A DNA stretch of 64,000 nucleotides from Nonomuraea gerenzanensis (GCF_020215645.1 NZ_CP084058.1:9858001-9922000); one strand, 5' to 3'; positions 38,755 to 48,122 are shown, counted from the first letter of the stretch. The notes: generated from the letters alone by a model not told the origin. Translations and numbers: made by a program.

Positions 38755-39035
38755 GTCCGGGGGCGTGACCCGGGCGGCCTGCAGGAACCGGATCCTGACG
38801 ACCAGCCGGCGGTCGCTGGGGCTGGCCGGGGAAGTCCTGTGGCAGGTGCCACCGCTGGACGAGGACAGCGCCATGGAACTCTTCGCCGAACGGGCGGCCG
38901 CAGCTGTCCCCGGGTTCACTCTCGACGCCGGACTCTCCAAGACCGTCGCCGAGGTCTGCCGTCGGCTCGATGGGCTGCCTCTAGCCCTTGAACTGGCTGC
39001 CACGCGACTACGCGCGCTCGACATACAAAAGCTGG
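38755..39035 (+). pseudogene. NB-ARC/AfsR-like regulator fragment
   Basis: The frame reads RILTTSRRSLGLAGEVLWQV, PPLDEDSAMELFAERAAA and VCRRLDGLPLALELAATRL. This is the C-terminal end of the NB-ARC ATPase (RNBS-D/GLPLAL motif) of actinomycete SARP or LuxR-type large regulators. Walker motifs and output domains are missing; it breaks at about 39035 into IS481 sequence. Confidence 0.7.
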
Positions 39036-39308
39036 CACACCCCGCCGCCGCCTCCGCCGACCGGGTCCATCCGGGTGCAGCGCCGGGTGGGCCGAGGCGG
39101 CCGGATCATGGTGGGCAACCAGCGGATGAAGCTCGGCAAGGGCAACGTCGGGAAGATGGTCACGGTGGTGATCGAGGAGACCTACTTCCGCATCCTGCAC
39201 GGCGAAGAGGAGGTCGCCACTCGACCCCGCAGGAATACCGTGCCGATCACCCAACTGAAGGTCCACGCCCGCCACTCCAACCCAGGCAAGCCGTCCAGCA
39301 TGTCCTGA
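39036..39308 (+). pseudogene. IS481-family transposase C-terminal fragment
   Basis: GSIRVQRRVGRGGRIMVGN, then KMVTVVIEETYFRILHGEEE and ITQLKVHARHSNPGKPSSMS with a stop at 39306-39308. This is the beta-barrel tail of IS481/IS3-type integrases; the DDE core is gone. Confidence 0.65.
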
Positions 39309-39389
39309 GACCTTCATCGCCGGACCAGCACGCCGAAAACGTCAAGCCTGTCCTGAGTGCACCCAGTCAAAGAAGTCGTGAGACCACAC

Positions 39390-39657
39390 AATCATCCGGA
39401 GTGCTGCGCGAGGGCGGCCGCGTCATCACGGTGAGCTCCGGGCTCGGCACTCGAGTCGGCGTCCCGGGCGCGGCCGACTATGCGGCGACCAAGGCGGGGG
39501 TCGAGCGGTACACCATGGGCGCCGCCCGCGACCTCGGCTCCGGGGCATTACCGCCGACGTCGTGGAAGCCGGGCTGACGGAGGGCGGCATGGAGCCGCCA
39601 GACCCCGAGGCCCTCAAGGCTCTGCTCAGCTCGCTGTCCCACGGCATCGTGGTGTAG
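39390..39657 (+). pseudogene. Short-chain dehydrogenase fragment
   Basis: LREGGRVITVSSGLGTRVG and AADYAATKAGVERYTMGAA contain the catalytic Ser and YxxxK of SDR enzymes. The frame then shifts near 39540 to ITADVVEAGLTEGGMEPPD and stops at 39655-39657. The N-terminal cofactor-binding half is missing. Confidence 0.65.
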
Positions 39658-39796
39658 CGCATCGGCTACACCACCGGCCCAACCCCAACCATAGGCCGTG
39701 CCTACTTTCCCTGTGTCGCCAGTTTGAGCGGACGGCTGGGGCCTGGGGCAGGCGTTGGCGTCCACGCGTCGCGACGACGTCGCAAACCTTCCGCCA

Positions 39797-40426
39797 TCAG
39801 GGTTGAGGGCGTATGGCGACGATAGCGATCTCACCACTGACGGCGTAGTCCGCGACCACGGGCGCCACCACGCTGTCGACAATGACCGTGGCCTGGCCGG
39901 CCGATCCGGAGGTGTAGCTCACGCCGTCCACCACCGCCTCCTCCGCGACCAGAACGGGCACTTCGGAGTCGCGTCCGCGCCCGGGCACGTGAATGAGCTG
40001 AACCCGTTCCCCTCGTTGGAGGTCGTAGGGCGCCTGACCCGGCTTGAGCGCCAGCCCCAGCCTGACAGCCCTTCCGGCGACCGCTCCGTCGTCGCCGCCC
40101 GCGACCATCGGCCGGGTGAGCAGTGACCCCGGCAGCACCGTGACCGTGGCCACGGTCGCCGCCACCTGATCCCGCTGGGACCAGGACCAGTACGAGACTC
40201 CGTCATCAGCGATCCGCGCCTCCTGTAGCACTTCGGGATGGAAAGGCTGTCCGGCGCCCACTCGCTTGGTGACGCGGATAACGGACGTACGCTCGTCGGC
40301 ACGCATCACCAGCAGAGTGGTGGCCAGGGCGCCACCGAGCACCAGCAGTACGGCGAGCGCGGCAAGCCCCGGGCTGCGTTGACGGGACCACTGCGGCAGC
40401 CCACGGGAAGCGGCTCCAGTCAGCAC
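39797..40426 (-). CDS. SAF-domain membrane-anchored protein (CpaB-like)
   Basis: 209 residues from GTG 40426, chosen because GAAGGAG lies 5 bases upstream. One N-terminal membrane span (LAALAVLLVLGGALATTLLV), then a SAF domain: VTKRVGAGQPFHPEVLQEAR and VTVLPGSLLTRPMV, which resembles the periplasmic part of Flp pilus protein CpaB/RcpC. No pilus genes are nearby, so its role is open. Confidence 0.7.
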   Translation of the reverse strand: MLTGAASRGLPQWSRQRSPGLAALAVLLVLGGALATTLLVMRADERTSVIRVTKRVGAGQPFHPEVLQEARIADDGVSYWSWSQRDQVAATVATVTVLPGSLLTRPMVAGGDDGAVAGRAVRLGLALKPGQAPYDLQRGERVQLIHVPGRGRDSEVPVLVAEEAVVDGVSYTSGSAGQATVIVDSVVAPVVADYAVSGEIAIVAIRPQP

Positions 40427-40477
40427 ACCCACTCCTTCGGTCCTGCACGGAAACGGGCCGTTTCGGAGCCCTGGTCT

Positions 40478-40837
40478 TTAAAAGTTGCGTGCCGGGTTGC
40501 ACCAGCGCCACGAGCCACCTTCAGGGTCGACGTCGGGGCCATAGCAGAATTTGGCCCGCTTGATGGAACCGAAGAACACCGAGTCCAGTACACATCCGCG
40601 CTTCGGCCCGGTCTGCAGGAGTATCGTCCGGCCTATCGTCGTCTGATACTCCACGGCCACCTTGTCCTTATCATCCACGGCATCACACAGCGCGACACTC
40701 TTACGGTTGGCGCTGATCTCGACATTGCCGAGTCGGCCGTACCCGTCATTCCATGGTCGTCCTGATGCCCACACGGGCCCGGATGCCGTCAGCGAAGCAG
40801 TCAGCATTCCGGTTGCTACCAGCACCCAGGGTGGCAT
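40478..40837 (-). CDS. Small secreted cysteine-containing protein
   Basis: 119 residues; ATG 40837 follows AAGGGAGAG. A signal peptide (VLVATGMLTASLTASGPVWA) precedes a mature part of about 95 residues with four cysteines, probably two disulfides, and RTILLQTGPKRGCVLDS. No family recognised. It is 51 bp before the SAF-domain gene on the same strand. Confidence 0.6.
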   Translation of the reverse strand: MPPWVLVATGMLTASLTASGPVWASGRPWNDGYGRLGNVEISANRKSVALCDAVDDKDKVAVEYQTTIGRTILLQTGPKRGCVLDSVFFGSIKRAKFCYGPDVDPEGGSWRWCNPARNF

Positions 40838-41566
40838 CGCCTCTCCCTTCCAGTCACGACGCCACATCATGTCACTGATGGTAATTGAATACAATCAGAA
40901 CGTAGCGAAAGGATAAAGCGCGTGATCCCTTGACCTGGCTGGCGGCCAACGGGATGCCATATGTGACCGTACGAGCATTCTGAGCTCCCCACCCGGTGAG
41001 GGTGCAGGCCGAACGCCCGCCAGATGCGCCCCGCGCCAAACGACGATCTGCCCACCCGGCGTTGAAGGCCCGCCGCGGCCAGTGGGCGGCACCCTTTTCA
41101 GGTGCGGACCACTAACTCCTCCACATCCGCGTCGGCGAGTGTGCGCGGCGTGGCCTGGCATGCCGCGCCCTGTTCACAAGTGAGTAGCACACCGATCACG
41201 GTCGAAGCACCCGCATCTGAAGAGCGGGAACGCTTTACACTTCTCCCGCTGCGGATATCGCCTTCACCAGGCCAAACAGCAGTCAAGTGACGGGCGATGG
41301 CGATCAACCCGTCTACCAGGGGCTCTACTACGTCATCAGGCGAACACCCCACCCGCGATCATGCCGTGATCAGCGCCACCGCACCACGGATGAAACGGGT
41401 CTAATGGTGACTCCACCCGACTACGCCACCAAGCAGGTCTCCTCGGAATCACCACACCCACAAGATCGTCATTCTTCGACATGGCCCAGCTTGGCAAGGT
41501 TCAGCCTGGGAGGCGACGTCATGGCGGCTGGCAGCACCACACGCAGTTGCGCGCACCCGGTCCAGT
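40838..41566. other. Gap of about 730 bp without a supported gene
   Basis: Several short frames exist, including one on the minus strand from about 41352 to 41098 (VVEPLVDGLIAIARHL), but with no clear ribosome binding site or family. The region separates the small secreted protein from the toxin-immunity operon and may hold decayed immunity genes. Confidence 0.35.
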
Positions 41567-41794
41567 TCAGAACGCTCGCTGCGTGACCTGGTTGAAAAAG
41601 TACTCACAAGCAGCATGTTCGTCCTTGAATCGCTGCAATTCATATTTGGCGCCTCGTTCGAACCAGAACGCCTGCCATACTTTTCCCTGCTTACGCAGAC
41701 ACCACTGGCTGTCATCCGGTTGTTCCAGGATGCAGTAGAGGTGGGGATCGATGTCTGTGTCGGCGAGTGCTGCCCGCAGCTCTTGAACATTCAT
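41567..41794 (-). CDS. Probable immunity protein for the Rhs-TNT toxin
   Basis: 75 residues starting at an ATG that overlaps the toxin stop by one base (TGATG), the tight coupling expected for a polymorphic toxin and its antidote. It is small, acidic in the first half (LRAALADTDIDPHLYCILEQ) and aromatic-rich later (WQAFWFERGAKYELQRF). It does not resemble the mycobacterial TNT antidote in size, so it may be a different immunity family. Function inferred from position. Confidence 0.65.
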   Translation of the reverse strand: MNVQELRAALADTDIDPHLYCILEQPDDSQWCLRKQGKVWQAFWFERGAKYELQRFKDEHAACEYFFNQVTQRAF

Positions 41795-44700
41795 CACGAG
41801 ACCACCCTGATATCCCCGTTCTTGAGCAGCGAGTCGATGCCGTTGGGCAGGAGTATCTGGAAGCCGCCTCCCGGCTGGCCGAACCATGGGCGGACGAGAC
41901 CATACTGGACGTCGATGGGTCGCGTCACCTCATAGGTCGTCAGCCTGCGAGATCTCGCCGACCGATCAAGGGCGCGGGTCTCGAAGGCCGTGCCCGCTGG
42001 AGAGACGAATCGGCCTCCGTCCAGCGCCGGATCGTAGCCGTACCTGTCGAATCGGTCCCCTGAATTCAGCCGGAGATCTACCGGCGGCCCGTCGAATCCG
42101 TTGTTCCGTGGCCATCTGTAGTTGTTGTCGCGAGGGTATGCGGCGAGGCCGAGGGGGTCGAGCCAGCCGGTGGTGTTGAGGACGTAGGCGTGGGGAAGCC
42201 AGCCGCCCACCAGGCCGAGGGGATCGTTGCTGAGGAAACGGGCGGTCTGGGGATCGTAATGGCGGAAGTAGTTGTAGTGAAGGCCGGATTCTTGGTCCGC
42301 GTACTGGCCGGGGAATCGCAGCGGGCAATCCGCGCCCGCTGTGATCGCGCCTGAAGAGGTACCCCAGTGGGCCTGGTTCAGGCGCCAGGTGAGGTGGCCT
42401 TCAGGGGCGGCGAGTTCGAGTGGGGTGCCAATCAGGTCGGTGATGACGAGGGAGAACTGGGCGTCGATCCACTCCTGCGGGGCGTGTTGCGCGGGGATGC
42501 GTTCGGTCTGGGTGAGGGGGCGGAAGGTATCGGGGGCCCAGTTCCATATGGTGGTCCGGTCCTCGCTGATCTGCTCGGCCAGGTTCAGGCCGTCCCACAC
42601 GAAGTGCACACGGCCGGTCCCGTCGGCGCGTTCCTTGGCGATGCGGCGGCCGAGTGGATCGTACAGGTAACGCCATTCCTGCCCGTCGGGTGCGGTAACG
42701 CCGATCAGGCGGTCGTCGGCGCTCCAGGTGTACCGCCACGTCTCCGTCCGGCCTCCCAGGCGTTCCTGCCGGCGTGCGACGGTTCGGCCCTGGGAGTCGT
42801 ACTCGTAATGGAGGTGTCCCGCCTGCTGGAGCAGGGTGCCGGCATAGGCGCGCGACCCCTGAGCATCCCTGGGCCCGGGCCAGGCGGCGTCGGTGATCTG
42901 ACCGGTGGAGTCGTAGGCGTAGTGCTCGCTCCAGCCGGAGCCGTGGACGGCGGTGACCCGGCCGCGCGGGTCCAGGTCGTAGCGGCGACGGCCGGACAGC
43001 AGGTCGTCCACCTGGACGAGATAGCCGTCGGGCCGGTAGCTGTGGGAGCGCCGCTGAATGGCGCGGCTACCTTCGGACGCGGGGCGGAGGGTTTGGGCAC
43101 GTACGCGGGAGTCGGGATCCCAGTGATGGGTGAGCGACATCCCGGTGCCGAAGCGCCGTGATGTTTCGCGGCCCGCCGGGTCGTAGCCGAATTGGATGAT
43201 GTGGCCTGAGGTGTGCAGGGCCACGAGCCGATCGTCGGCGTCGTACTCCCAGATGCTCTCCGCACCGGATGGGGTGCGATGGTGAGTACGGCGGCCCATC
43301 GCGTCGTACGTGCTGGTCAGGGTGCGGCCGTTGCAGGTCTCGGCGATCACGCGGCCGTGCTGGTCGCGGACGAGCTGCAGATCGGCGTCCGCGTTCGCGG
43401 CACGGGTCAGCCTGCCCAGAGGATCGTAGGCGAGAGTCGTGACTTGGTCACCCGATTGCCGCTCGATCGGCCGGTTCAGGTCGTCGTAGGCGTAGCGGGT
43501 GGGCTGACCGGCGCCGTTGACGCGTTCCGTGATCCTCCCGGCCGGATCACGGATGTAAGTCAGAACGCGGTGGTTGAAGTCGGTCTCGCCGATCAGGGCG
43601 CCGTTGGGGTCGTAGGTGTAGCTCCAGGTCAGACCTTGGGGGTTGGTGACCTGGACGAGGCGCAGTTCGGTGTCGTGAGTGAAGGTGAGACGGGCACCGT
43701 CCGGTGTGGTCTGTGCCGCGGGTAGGTCGAAGGGGCCGATGTCAGTACGGGTGACCTGGCCGAGCGGGTCTCGGTGCTCGATCAGGTTGTTCTCGGCGTC
43801 GTAGGCCCAATGCTCGGTGGCCCCGCTGGGCAGGTTTCGGGAGGCGAGTCTGCCCTCGACGGTCCAGGTGTAGGAGGTGGTCTGGCCGAGCGGGTCGGTG
43901 ACGGAGGTGATGCGGCCGAAGGGATCGCGGTCGTAGCGGGTGGTGGCGCCGAGCGGGTCGGTCACGGCGGTGGGCAGGCCAGCCTCGTTGGTCTCAACGG
44001 TGTGGGTGTGACCGAGCGCGTTGGTGACCGAGGCCAGGTGGCCGTGCTCGGTGTAGATGTAGCGGTGGAGAGAGTCGGCGATCAGGTTGCCGCGCTCGTC
44101 GCGGGTCAGCGGCCAGGCGGTTGCGTCGAAGTCGGTGACGACAGTCGGCATGCCGTGCTCGTCCCGGTTGAAGGTGCGGCGGGCGCCGTCCGGGCGAGTG
44201 ATGGCTTGAAGGTGCAGGTCGTCGTGGTGGTAGGTGGTGGTGCGGCCGAGCGGATCCGTGTGGGCCAGCAGGCGGTCGTGGCGGTCCCACTCGTATGTCG
44301 TGGTGTGACCGAGGGGATCGGTCTCCTGGGTGACCTGGAGCAGGTCGTTGTAGCGGTAGGTGGTGACGTGGCCGAGGGAGTCGCGGGCGGTGGTGACCCT
44401 GTCGGCGTAGCTGATCTCGGTGTCGAAGACTCCGTCGATGCCGGTACCGGCCGTGCAACGCCCCTGACCGTCGTAGGTGTAGGCGTACCACGTGCCGATC
44501 CGGTCCCGCCAGCCTGTCATGCGGCCGTCGGCGTCGTAGGAGAAACGCAGCGGCAGGCCCGAGGAGTTGGTGATCTCGGTGAGGTTGGCATGCTCGTCGT
44601 AGCCGTACGTGATGAGGGTCTGGGCCGCCTCGCGTAGCCGGATGGCGACGACTAGACCGGCATGGGTTTCCAGGCCGAGGTGGTAGCCACCGGAGTGGAC

Positions 44701-46314
44701 CACCTCGACCGGGACGCCTTCGCTGGTGTAGCGCAGGTCGATGCGGTTGCCGTTCCGGTCGGTGATCGCTCCCAGGGGCAGCACGTGCGGCTCCCCCGCC
44801 TCCTCGGTGGGCAGGTCGGGCGATACCGCGAAGTGGAGAGTGTGGCTGGCGGCAGGATCGGTGACCAGGTAGTGATCGGCCTTCCGGTACAACAGCCAAG
44901 GGGGGCCGTTGCCGGGAAGAACCGGTCGTTCCCCATCGGGATGAGAGAAGGTGAGCAGCGCGCCCGAGGCGGTGGCCATGCACACCCCCTCCGCATCGAT
45001 CTCCAGCCGCTGATCCAGCGTCGAGGCCCACGACGGGCCGAACCAGCGCCCCTGCCGATAGCTGGACAGGTACGTCCGCTCCAGCAGCAGCGGCAGGACT
45101 CCGGGCAGTTCCACGTCGGTCTGCGGCAACAGCACCGTGCCGGACGGGAAGTGCACCGGATCCTTGCTGAAGAACTGCTTGGTCTTCTGCCACGCCGTGC
45201 TCGCCGCAGTGGACACGCGCCCTGCCCCGGCCCGCATCGCCGACCGGATGGTGGAAGTGCCCACAGCCCCGAGCCCAGCCGGCAACGCGCCGCGCAGCGC
45301 CGTCGCCCCCGCCGGCAATCCAGCGCGCAGCGCACCCAGCCCCAGCAGTTGACCACCGCCGGCGCGTACGCCGGCGGCCATGCCACTCAACCCGGCCACT
45401 GCCTTGGCCCCCTGCGCCAGCAGCCCCACCTGCCGACCGCCCGGTAAGACGCCGATCCCGTCCATGACAACCTGCCCCAGGCCGCCCCTGCCCTGGCGGA
45501 ACTTGTTGAGGGAGTCGGCGAACACCACCGCCCCGGCCACCACCGCCGCCCCCAGCAAGACGGCCCCGGCGATTCCACCGGTACCGACCACCAGCAGCGC
45601 CAGCCCGGCCACCATCGCCACGTTGCGGGCCAGATTGACGAAATCATCCCAGGAGCGGAACGGCGTGCTGACGGTGTCCCAGGCCTGCTCCAGCCAGGAC
45701 TTGTTCTGGATGCCAGAGCCTTCCAGCGCCTGCTGGATACCCTCGGCCGCCCTGTTCTCGGCCTCACCGCGCAGCCTGGCCGCCTCGTCGGCGATCCGCC
45801 GTGCCCGGCCCCGGTCGGCCTCGGCGTTCTGCGCTCGCTGCACCGGCGGGCGTACCGAGGCTTGCAGGCTGGGATCAGCGGCTTTCACCGCTGATTCGAC
45901 CTCGGCCAGGCCGGTGAGCCCAGACGCAGCAGGCAGTAGAGCGCGAATCTCGCGCAGAGCGCCCTGATACTGCATATCGGCCGATCGGCCCTGGCTCAGT
46001 GCGGTGCCTGCCTGCGTCTTGGCCTGGCCCAGGCTGTCCGCAAAGGTCTTCAACGCGTTGCCCGCACCTCGGTAAGCAGCGCCCAGCTTGGCCAGTTCCG
46101 CGGGTAGCCTGCTCAGCGCTTCGGTGTACTTCGGTGCGTAATCGCCATGCATCCGCAGTGCCGAACTGTTGGAAGCCACCCCGTTCAGCCGAGCGGTGTT
46201 GTCCTCGGCCAGCTTGGCCTGGCCCAGCAGCTTCTCAGCCAGAGTTCGGACTTCCTCCGGGTTTCCCGGCGTGGGGTCACCGGTCAGCCCCAATGTCTCC
46301 CATCCGCCTGGCAT
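41794..46314 (-). CDS. Rhs-repeat polymorphic toxin with a C-terminal TNT-like NAD glycohydrolase domain
   Basis: 1506 residues. Residues 1-230 are alpha-helical, resembling the WXG/LXG-like targeting domain of actinomycete type VII-associated toxins. A glycine-rich hydrophobic pair lies at about 235-275. From about 395 a DUF6531-type motif (DPVHFPSGTVLLPQTDVELP) starts the cage, followed by many YD/Rhs repeats and the Rhs core YDPQTARFLSNDPLGLVGG near 1355. After the DPLGL border the tail (about 1390-1505) carries NNGFDG, RFVSPAGTAFETRAL and VRPWFGQPGGGFQ, the pattern of the tuberculosis necrotizing toxin (TNT) domain that destroys NAD. The gene is first in a two-gene operon with a short gene for immunity. 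Confidence 0.88.
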   Translation of the reverse strand: MPGGWETLGLTGDPTPGNPEEVRTLAEKLLGQAKLAEDNTARLNGVASNSSALRMHGDYAPKYTEALSRLPAELAKLGAAYRGAGNALKTFADSLGQAKTQAGTALSQGRSADMQYQGALREIRALLPAASGLTGLAEVESAVKAADPSLQASVRPPVQRAQNAEADRGRARRIADEAARLRGEAENRAAEGIQQALEGSGIQNKSWLEQAWDTVSTPFRSWDDFVNLARNVAMVAGLALLVVGTGGIAGAVLLGAAVVAGAVVFADSLNKFRQGRGGLGQVVMDGIGVLPGGRQVGLLAQGAKAVAGLSGMAAGVRAGGGQLLGLGALRAGLPAGATALRGALPAGLGAVGTSTIRSAMRAGAGRVSTAASTAWQKTKQFFSKDPVHFPSGTVLLPQTDVELPGVLPLLLERTYLSSYRQGRWFGPSWASTLDQRLEIDAEGVCMATASGALLTFSHPDGERPVLPGNGPPWLLYRKADHYLVTDPAASHTLHFAVSPDLPTEEAGEPHVLPLGAITDRNGNRIDLRYTSEGVPVEVVHSGGYHLGLETHAGLVVAIRLREAAQTLITYGYDEHANLTEITNSSGLPLRFSYDADGRMTGWRDRIGTWYAYTYDGQGRCTAGTGIDGVFDTEISYADRVTTARDSLGHVTTYRYNDLLQVTQETDPLGHTTTYEWDRHDRLLAHTDPLGRTTTYHHDDLHLQAITRPDGARRTFNRDEHGMPTVVTDFDATAWPLTRDERGNLIADSLHRYIYTEHGHLASVTNALGHTHTVETNEAGLPTAVTDPLGATTRYDRDPFGRITSVTDPLGQTTSYTWTVEGRLASRNLPSGATEHWAYDAENNLIEHRDPLGQVTRTDIGPFDLPAAQTTPDGARLTFTHDTELRLVQVTNPQGLTWSYTYDPNGALIGETDFNHRVLTYIRDPAGRITERVNGAGQPTRYAYDDLNRPIERQSGDQVTTLAYDPLGRLTRAANADADLQLVRDQHGRVIAETCNGRTLTSTYDAMGRRTHHRTPSGAESIWEYDADDRLVALHTSGHIIQFGYDPAGRETSRRFGTGMSLTHHWDPDSRVRAQTLRPASEGSRAIQRRSHSYRPDGYLVQVDDLLSGRRRYDLDPRGRVTAVHGSGWSEHYAYDSTGQITDAAWPGPRDAQGSRAYAGTLLQQAGHLHYEYDSQGRTVARRQERLGGRTETWRYTWSADDRLIGVTAPDGQEWRYLYDPLGRRIAKERADGTGRVHFVWDGLNLAEQISEDRTTIWNWAPDTFRPLTQTERIPAQHAPQEWIDAQFSLVITDLIGTPLELAAPEGHLTWRLNQAHWGTSSGAITAGADCPLRFPGQYADQESGLHYNYFRHYDPQTARFLSNDPLGLVGGWLPHAYVLNTTGWLDPLGLAAYPRDNNYRWPRNNGFDGPPVDLRLNSGDRFDRYGYDPALDGGRFVSPAGTAFETRALDRSARSRRLTTYEVTRPIDVQYGLVRPWFGQPGGGFQILLPNGIDSLLKNGDIRVVS

Positions 46315-46893
46315 GCGATCACCTGCTCCGTGGAGGTCCCCTCCTCACCGGTACGCAAATGACAAAGCACGAGGTTCGATGGGATTGGAAAGGAGTTCAG
46401 GCGACCAGTTCCAGCGGGTTTCCCCTATGCCCCGAGAAGGCAAACAGAGACATCAGGCGCGTCGCCAGCCTCAACCAGGACGATCACACGACTGGCCCGC
46501 CGCGACCCAGGGCAATGGTGCCCGTCGTTCGGACGAGGCCCGTCGTGAACCGGAACGGCTGCGTCGGCGTCTTGAGCAGAGTCCGTGCGCGCGAGCACAC
46601 ACCGAGCACAGCGTCCCTGACGTCAACCCTCGGCATCCACGCCACAGGAGCGTTACCCCAGTTCAAGACCCTGTGCGGCCCTTGGTTTGCACGCTTGCAA
46701 CAGGGTGGGCCGTCGGATTGAGCATCCAACAGCGGGAACCCGTGCGTCCGACGCTCTGACAACGCAGATAGGAGCGATTCTCAAACGTTCGCCACGCCTT
46801 AACAAACGATCATCAGCATCCCCACCTGCCTCGCCCCCTCGAACGACTCGAACATGAAGGCCGGGTCAAGGCATGGCTCACCTGATCAAGATA
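46315..46893. other. Intergenic region upstream of the toxin
   Basis: About 580 bp between the Rhs toxin start and the tRNA fragment. No gene recognised; it presumably holds the toxin promoter and the chromosomal side of the prophage junction. Confidence 0.35.
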
Positions 46894-46940
46894 AGCGCGC
46901 CCTGCAGGATTCGAACCTGCGACCGTCGGATTAGAAGTCC
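46894..46940 (-). other. 3' half of tRNA-Arg(TCT), probable left attachment site
   Basis: On the minus strand: anticodon loop CTTCTAA (anticodon TCT), 3' anticodon stem TCCGA, T-arm GCAGG-TTCGAAT-CCTGC, then AGGGCGC and discriminator G. The 5' half (acceptor 5' strand and D-arm) is absent: upstream sequence does not pair with AGGGCGC. Such a 3' fragment next to phage genes is the usual scar of integration into a tRNA 3' end; the intact gene should lie at the other end of the element, to the right. Confidence 0.75.
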
Positions 46941-47030
46941 CAGGCAAGGGGTTCATAGCGGTTCACCATGGGCCGCTCTACCAGGCATGACCCCCTGGTG
47001 CTCTCCGGCGGACTCCAGTGAACCACGCGG

Positions 47031-47052
47031 CGCTGCTACATGCGCTGCTACA
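47031..47052 (+). repeat. Paired CGCTGCTACA repeats, candidate integrase arm sites
   Basis: CGCTGCTACA occurs at 47031-47040 and 47043-47052, 12 bp apart, about 100 bp inside the attachment fragment. Closely spaced short direct repeats at this distance are typical arm-type binding sites of tyrosine integrases. Inference from position. Confidence 0.4.
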
Positions 47053-47171
47053 CAACACCCAAAGCGTGATCAAGCTATATCAGCAGGTCACGAGGGCATA
47101 TTCGTCCCCCACTCCCCCACCTCAACCGCCCCTAGCTGAAGTAGCCCACGCCAGACCTCAACAACAGGAGC

Positions 47172-47207
47172 GGCCCCGGGCCGGTGCGCCAACACCAGCC
47201 CGGGGCC
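47172..47207. terminator. Hairpin upstream of the DUF2637 operon
   Basis: GGCCCCGGGC (47172-47181) pairs perfectly with GCCCGGGGCC (47198-47207) across a 16-base loop. It could be a terminator for transcription from the left or a structured 5' leader. No U-run follows. Confidence 0.45.
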
Positions 47208-47243
47208 TGAACCCGACCCCTGCACACACAGGAGAAGGATCTA

Positions 47244-48122
47244 ATGGAGAACACTTCCACACCCGTCGTGCGCTCAGCGAAGCAGGCGGCACGCTGGCCG
47301 CGTATCGGGCGCTTTCTGCAGGCCCCCTTCCGGACCCGCCGGCACCACCCCGTTCCGCCCGCCGAGGCCCGCGTCGAGACCGGCACACCCGGTCGCGGAG
47401 ACAAGGCCATCCGGTCGTTCGCCGTCGTCGTCCTCCTCGGCGTCGCGGGTGCCGCCGCGTACGTCTCGTACCACCACTTCTACGCCCTCGCCATCGCCCT
47501 CGGAGAGCGGCATGACATGGCGATCCTGTACCCGGCCATGTCGGACGGCGTCATCGTGATGGCGTCGCTCGTGATGGTGCACTGCTCGATCCGCCGCTTG
47601 CCGGTGCCCGTCCTGGCGTGGATCGCGCTCATCGGCGGCGGCGTCGTGACGCTGGTCGCCAACGTCGCCCACGGATGGAACGGCGGACTTGGGTCTCGCC
47701 TGCTCAGTGCCCTTGCCCCCATCGCGTTCGTGGGCGCGTACGAGCTGCTGATGTGGCTCGTCAGGTCCGGCCGGAAGGTCGCCGACAGGGCCGCCGCGAC
47801 CCCCTCGGAGCTTCACGTGTGCGAGCCCGTCGAGGTCGTTCGCGAGGTCGAGAAGGTCGTCACCACCCTGCCCGTGGACCGGTTCGAGGCGGCACGACTC
47901 ACGTTCGAGGAGAGCCTCAAGCCGGGCAACAAGCGGGTCGGCCGGCGGGCCCTCATGAACCGGTGGGGCATCGAGCAGCGCGAGGCCGAGGAGATCATCG
48001 CCGAGGTGGAACGGGAGCGCGCCGGGACCGGCACGGCGCCCGCCCTGCCGGTGCCCCCGACCGGGCTGTCTGTACCGTCCGTCAACGGGTCGCCCGCGAC
48101 CGGTACGGCGGTGGCCCCGTGA
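47244..48122 (+). CDS. DUF2637-type membrane protein
   Basis: 292 residues; AGGAGAAGGA precedes the ATG. After a basic N-terminus of about 50 residues come four membrane spans (VVVLLGVAGAAAYVSYHHFY, MSDGVIVMASLVMVHCSI, and two more) that match DUF2637, a family often found on actinomycete plasmids, integrative elements and prophages. The C-terminal 110 residues are cytoplasmic, with RRALMNRWGIEQREAEEIIA resembling a helix-turn-helix. It may link the element to the membrane or to partition/transfer; function not established. Confidence 0.75.
   Translation: MENTSTPVVRSAKQAARWPRIGRFLQAPFRTRRHHPVPPAEARVETGTPGRGDKAIRSFAVVVLLGVAGAAAYVSYHHFYALAIALGERHDMAILYPAMSDGVIVMASLVMVHCSIRRLPVPVLAWIALIGGGVVTLVANVAHGWNGGLGSRLLSALAPIAFVGAYELLMWLVRSGRKVADRAAATPSELHVCEPVEVVREVEKVVTTLPVDRFEAARLTFEESLKPGNKRVGRRALMNRWGIEQREAEEIIAEVERERAGTGTAPALPVPPTGLSVPSVNGSPATGTAVAP

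Noticed and set aside
38651..39577. A 308-codon open frame
   Set aside because: It strings together NB-ARC, IS481-shadow and SDR pieces. The middle part is in the wrong frame for the IS481 tail, so it is not one gene.
46894..47000. Complete tRNA gene
   Set aside because: Only the anticodon loop to the discriminator base is present; no 5' strand pairs with AGGGCGC and no D-arm is in register.
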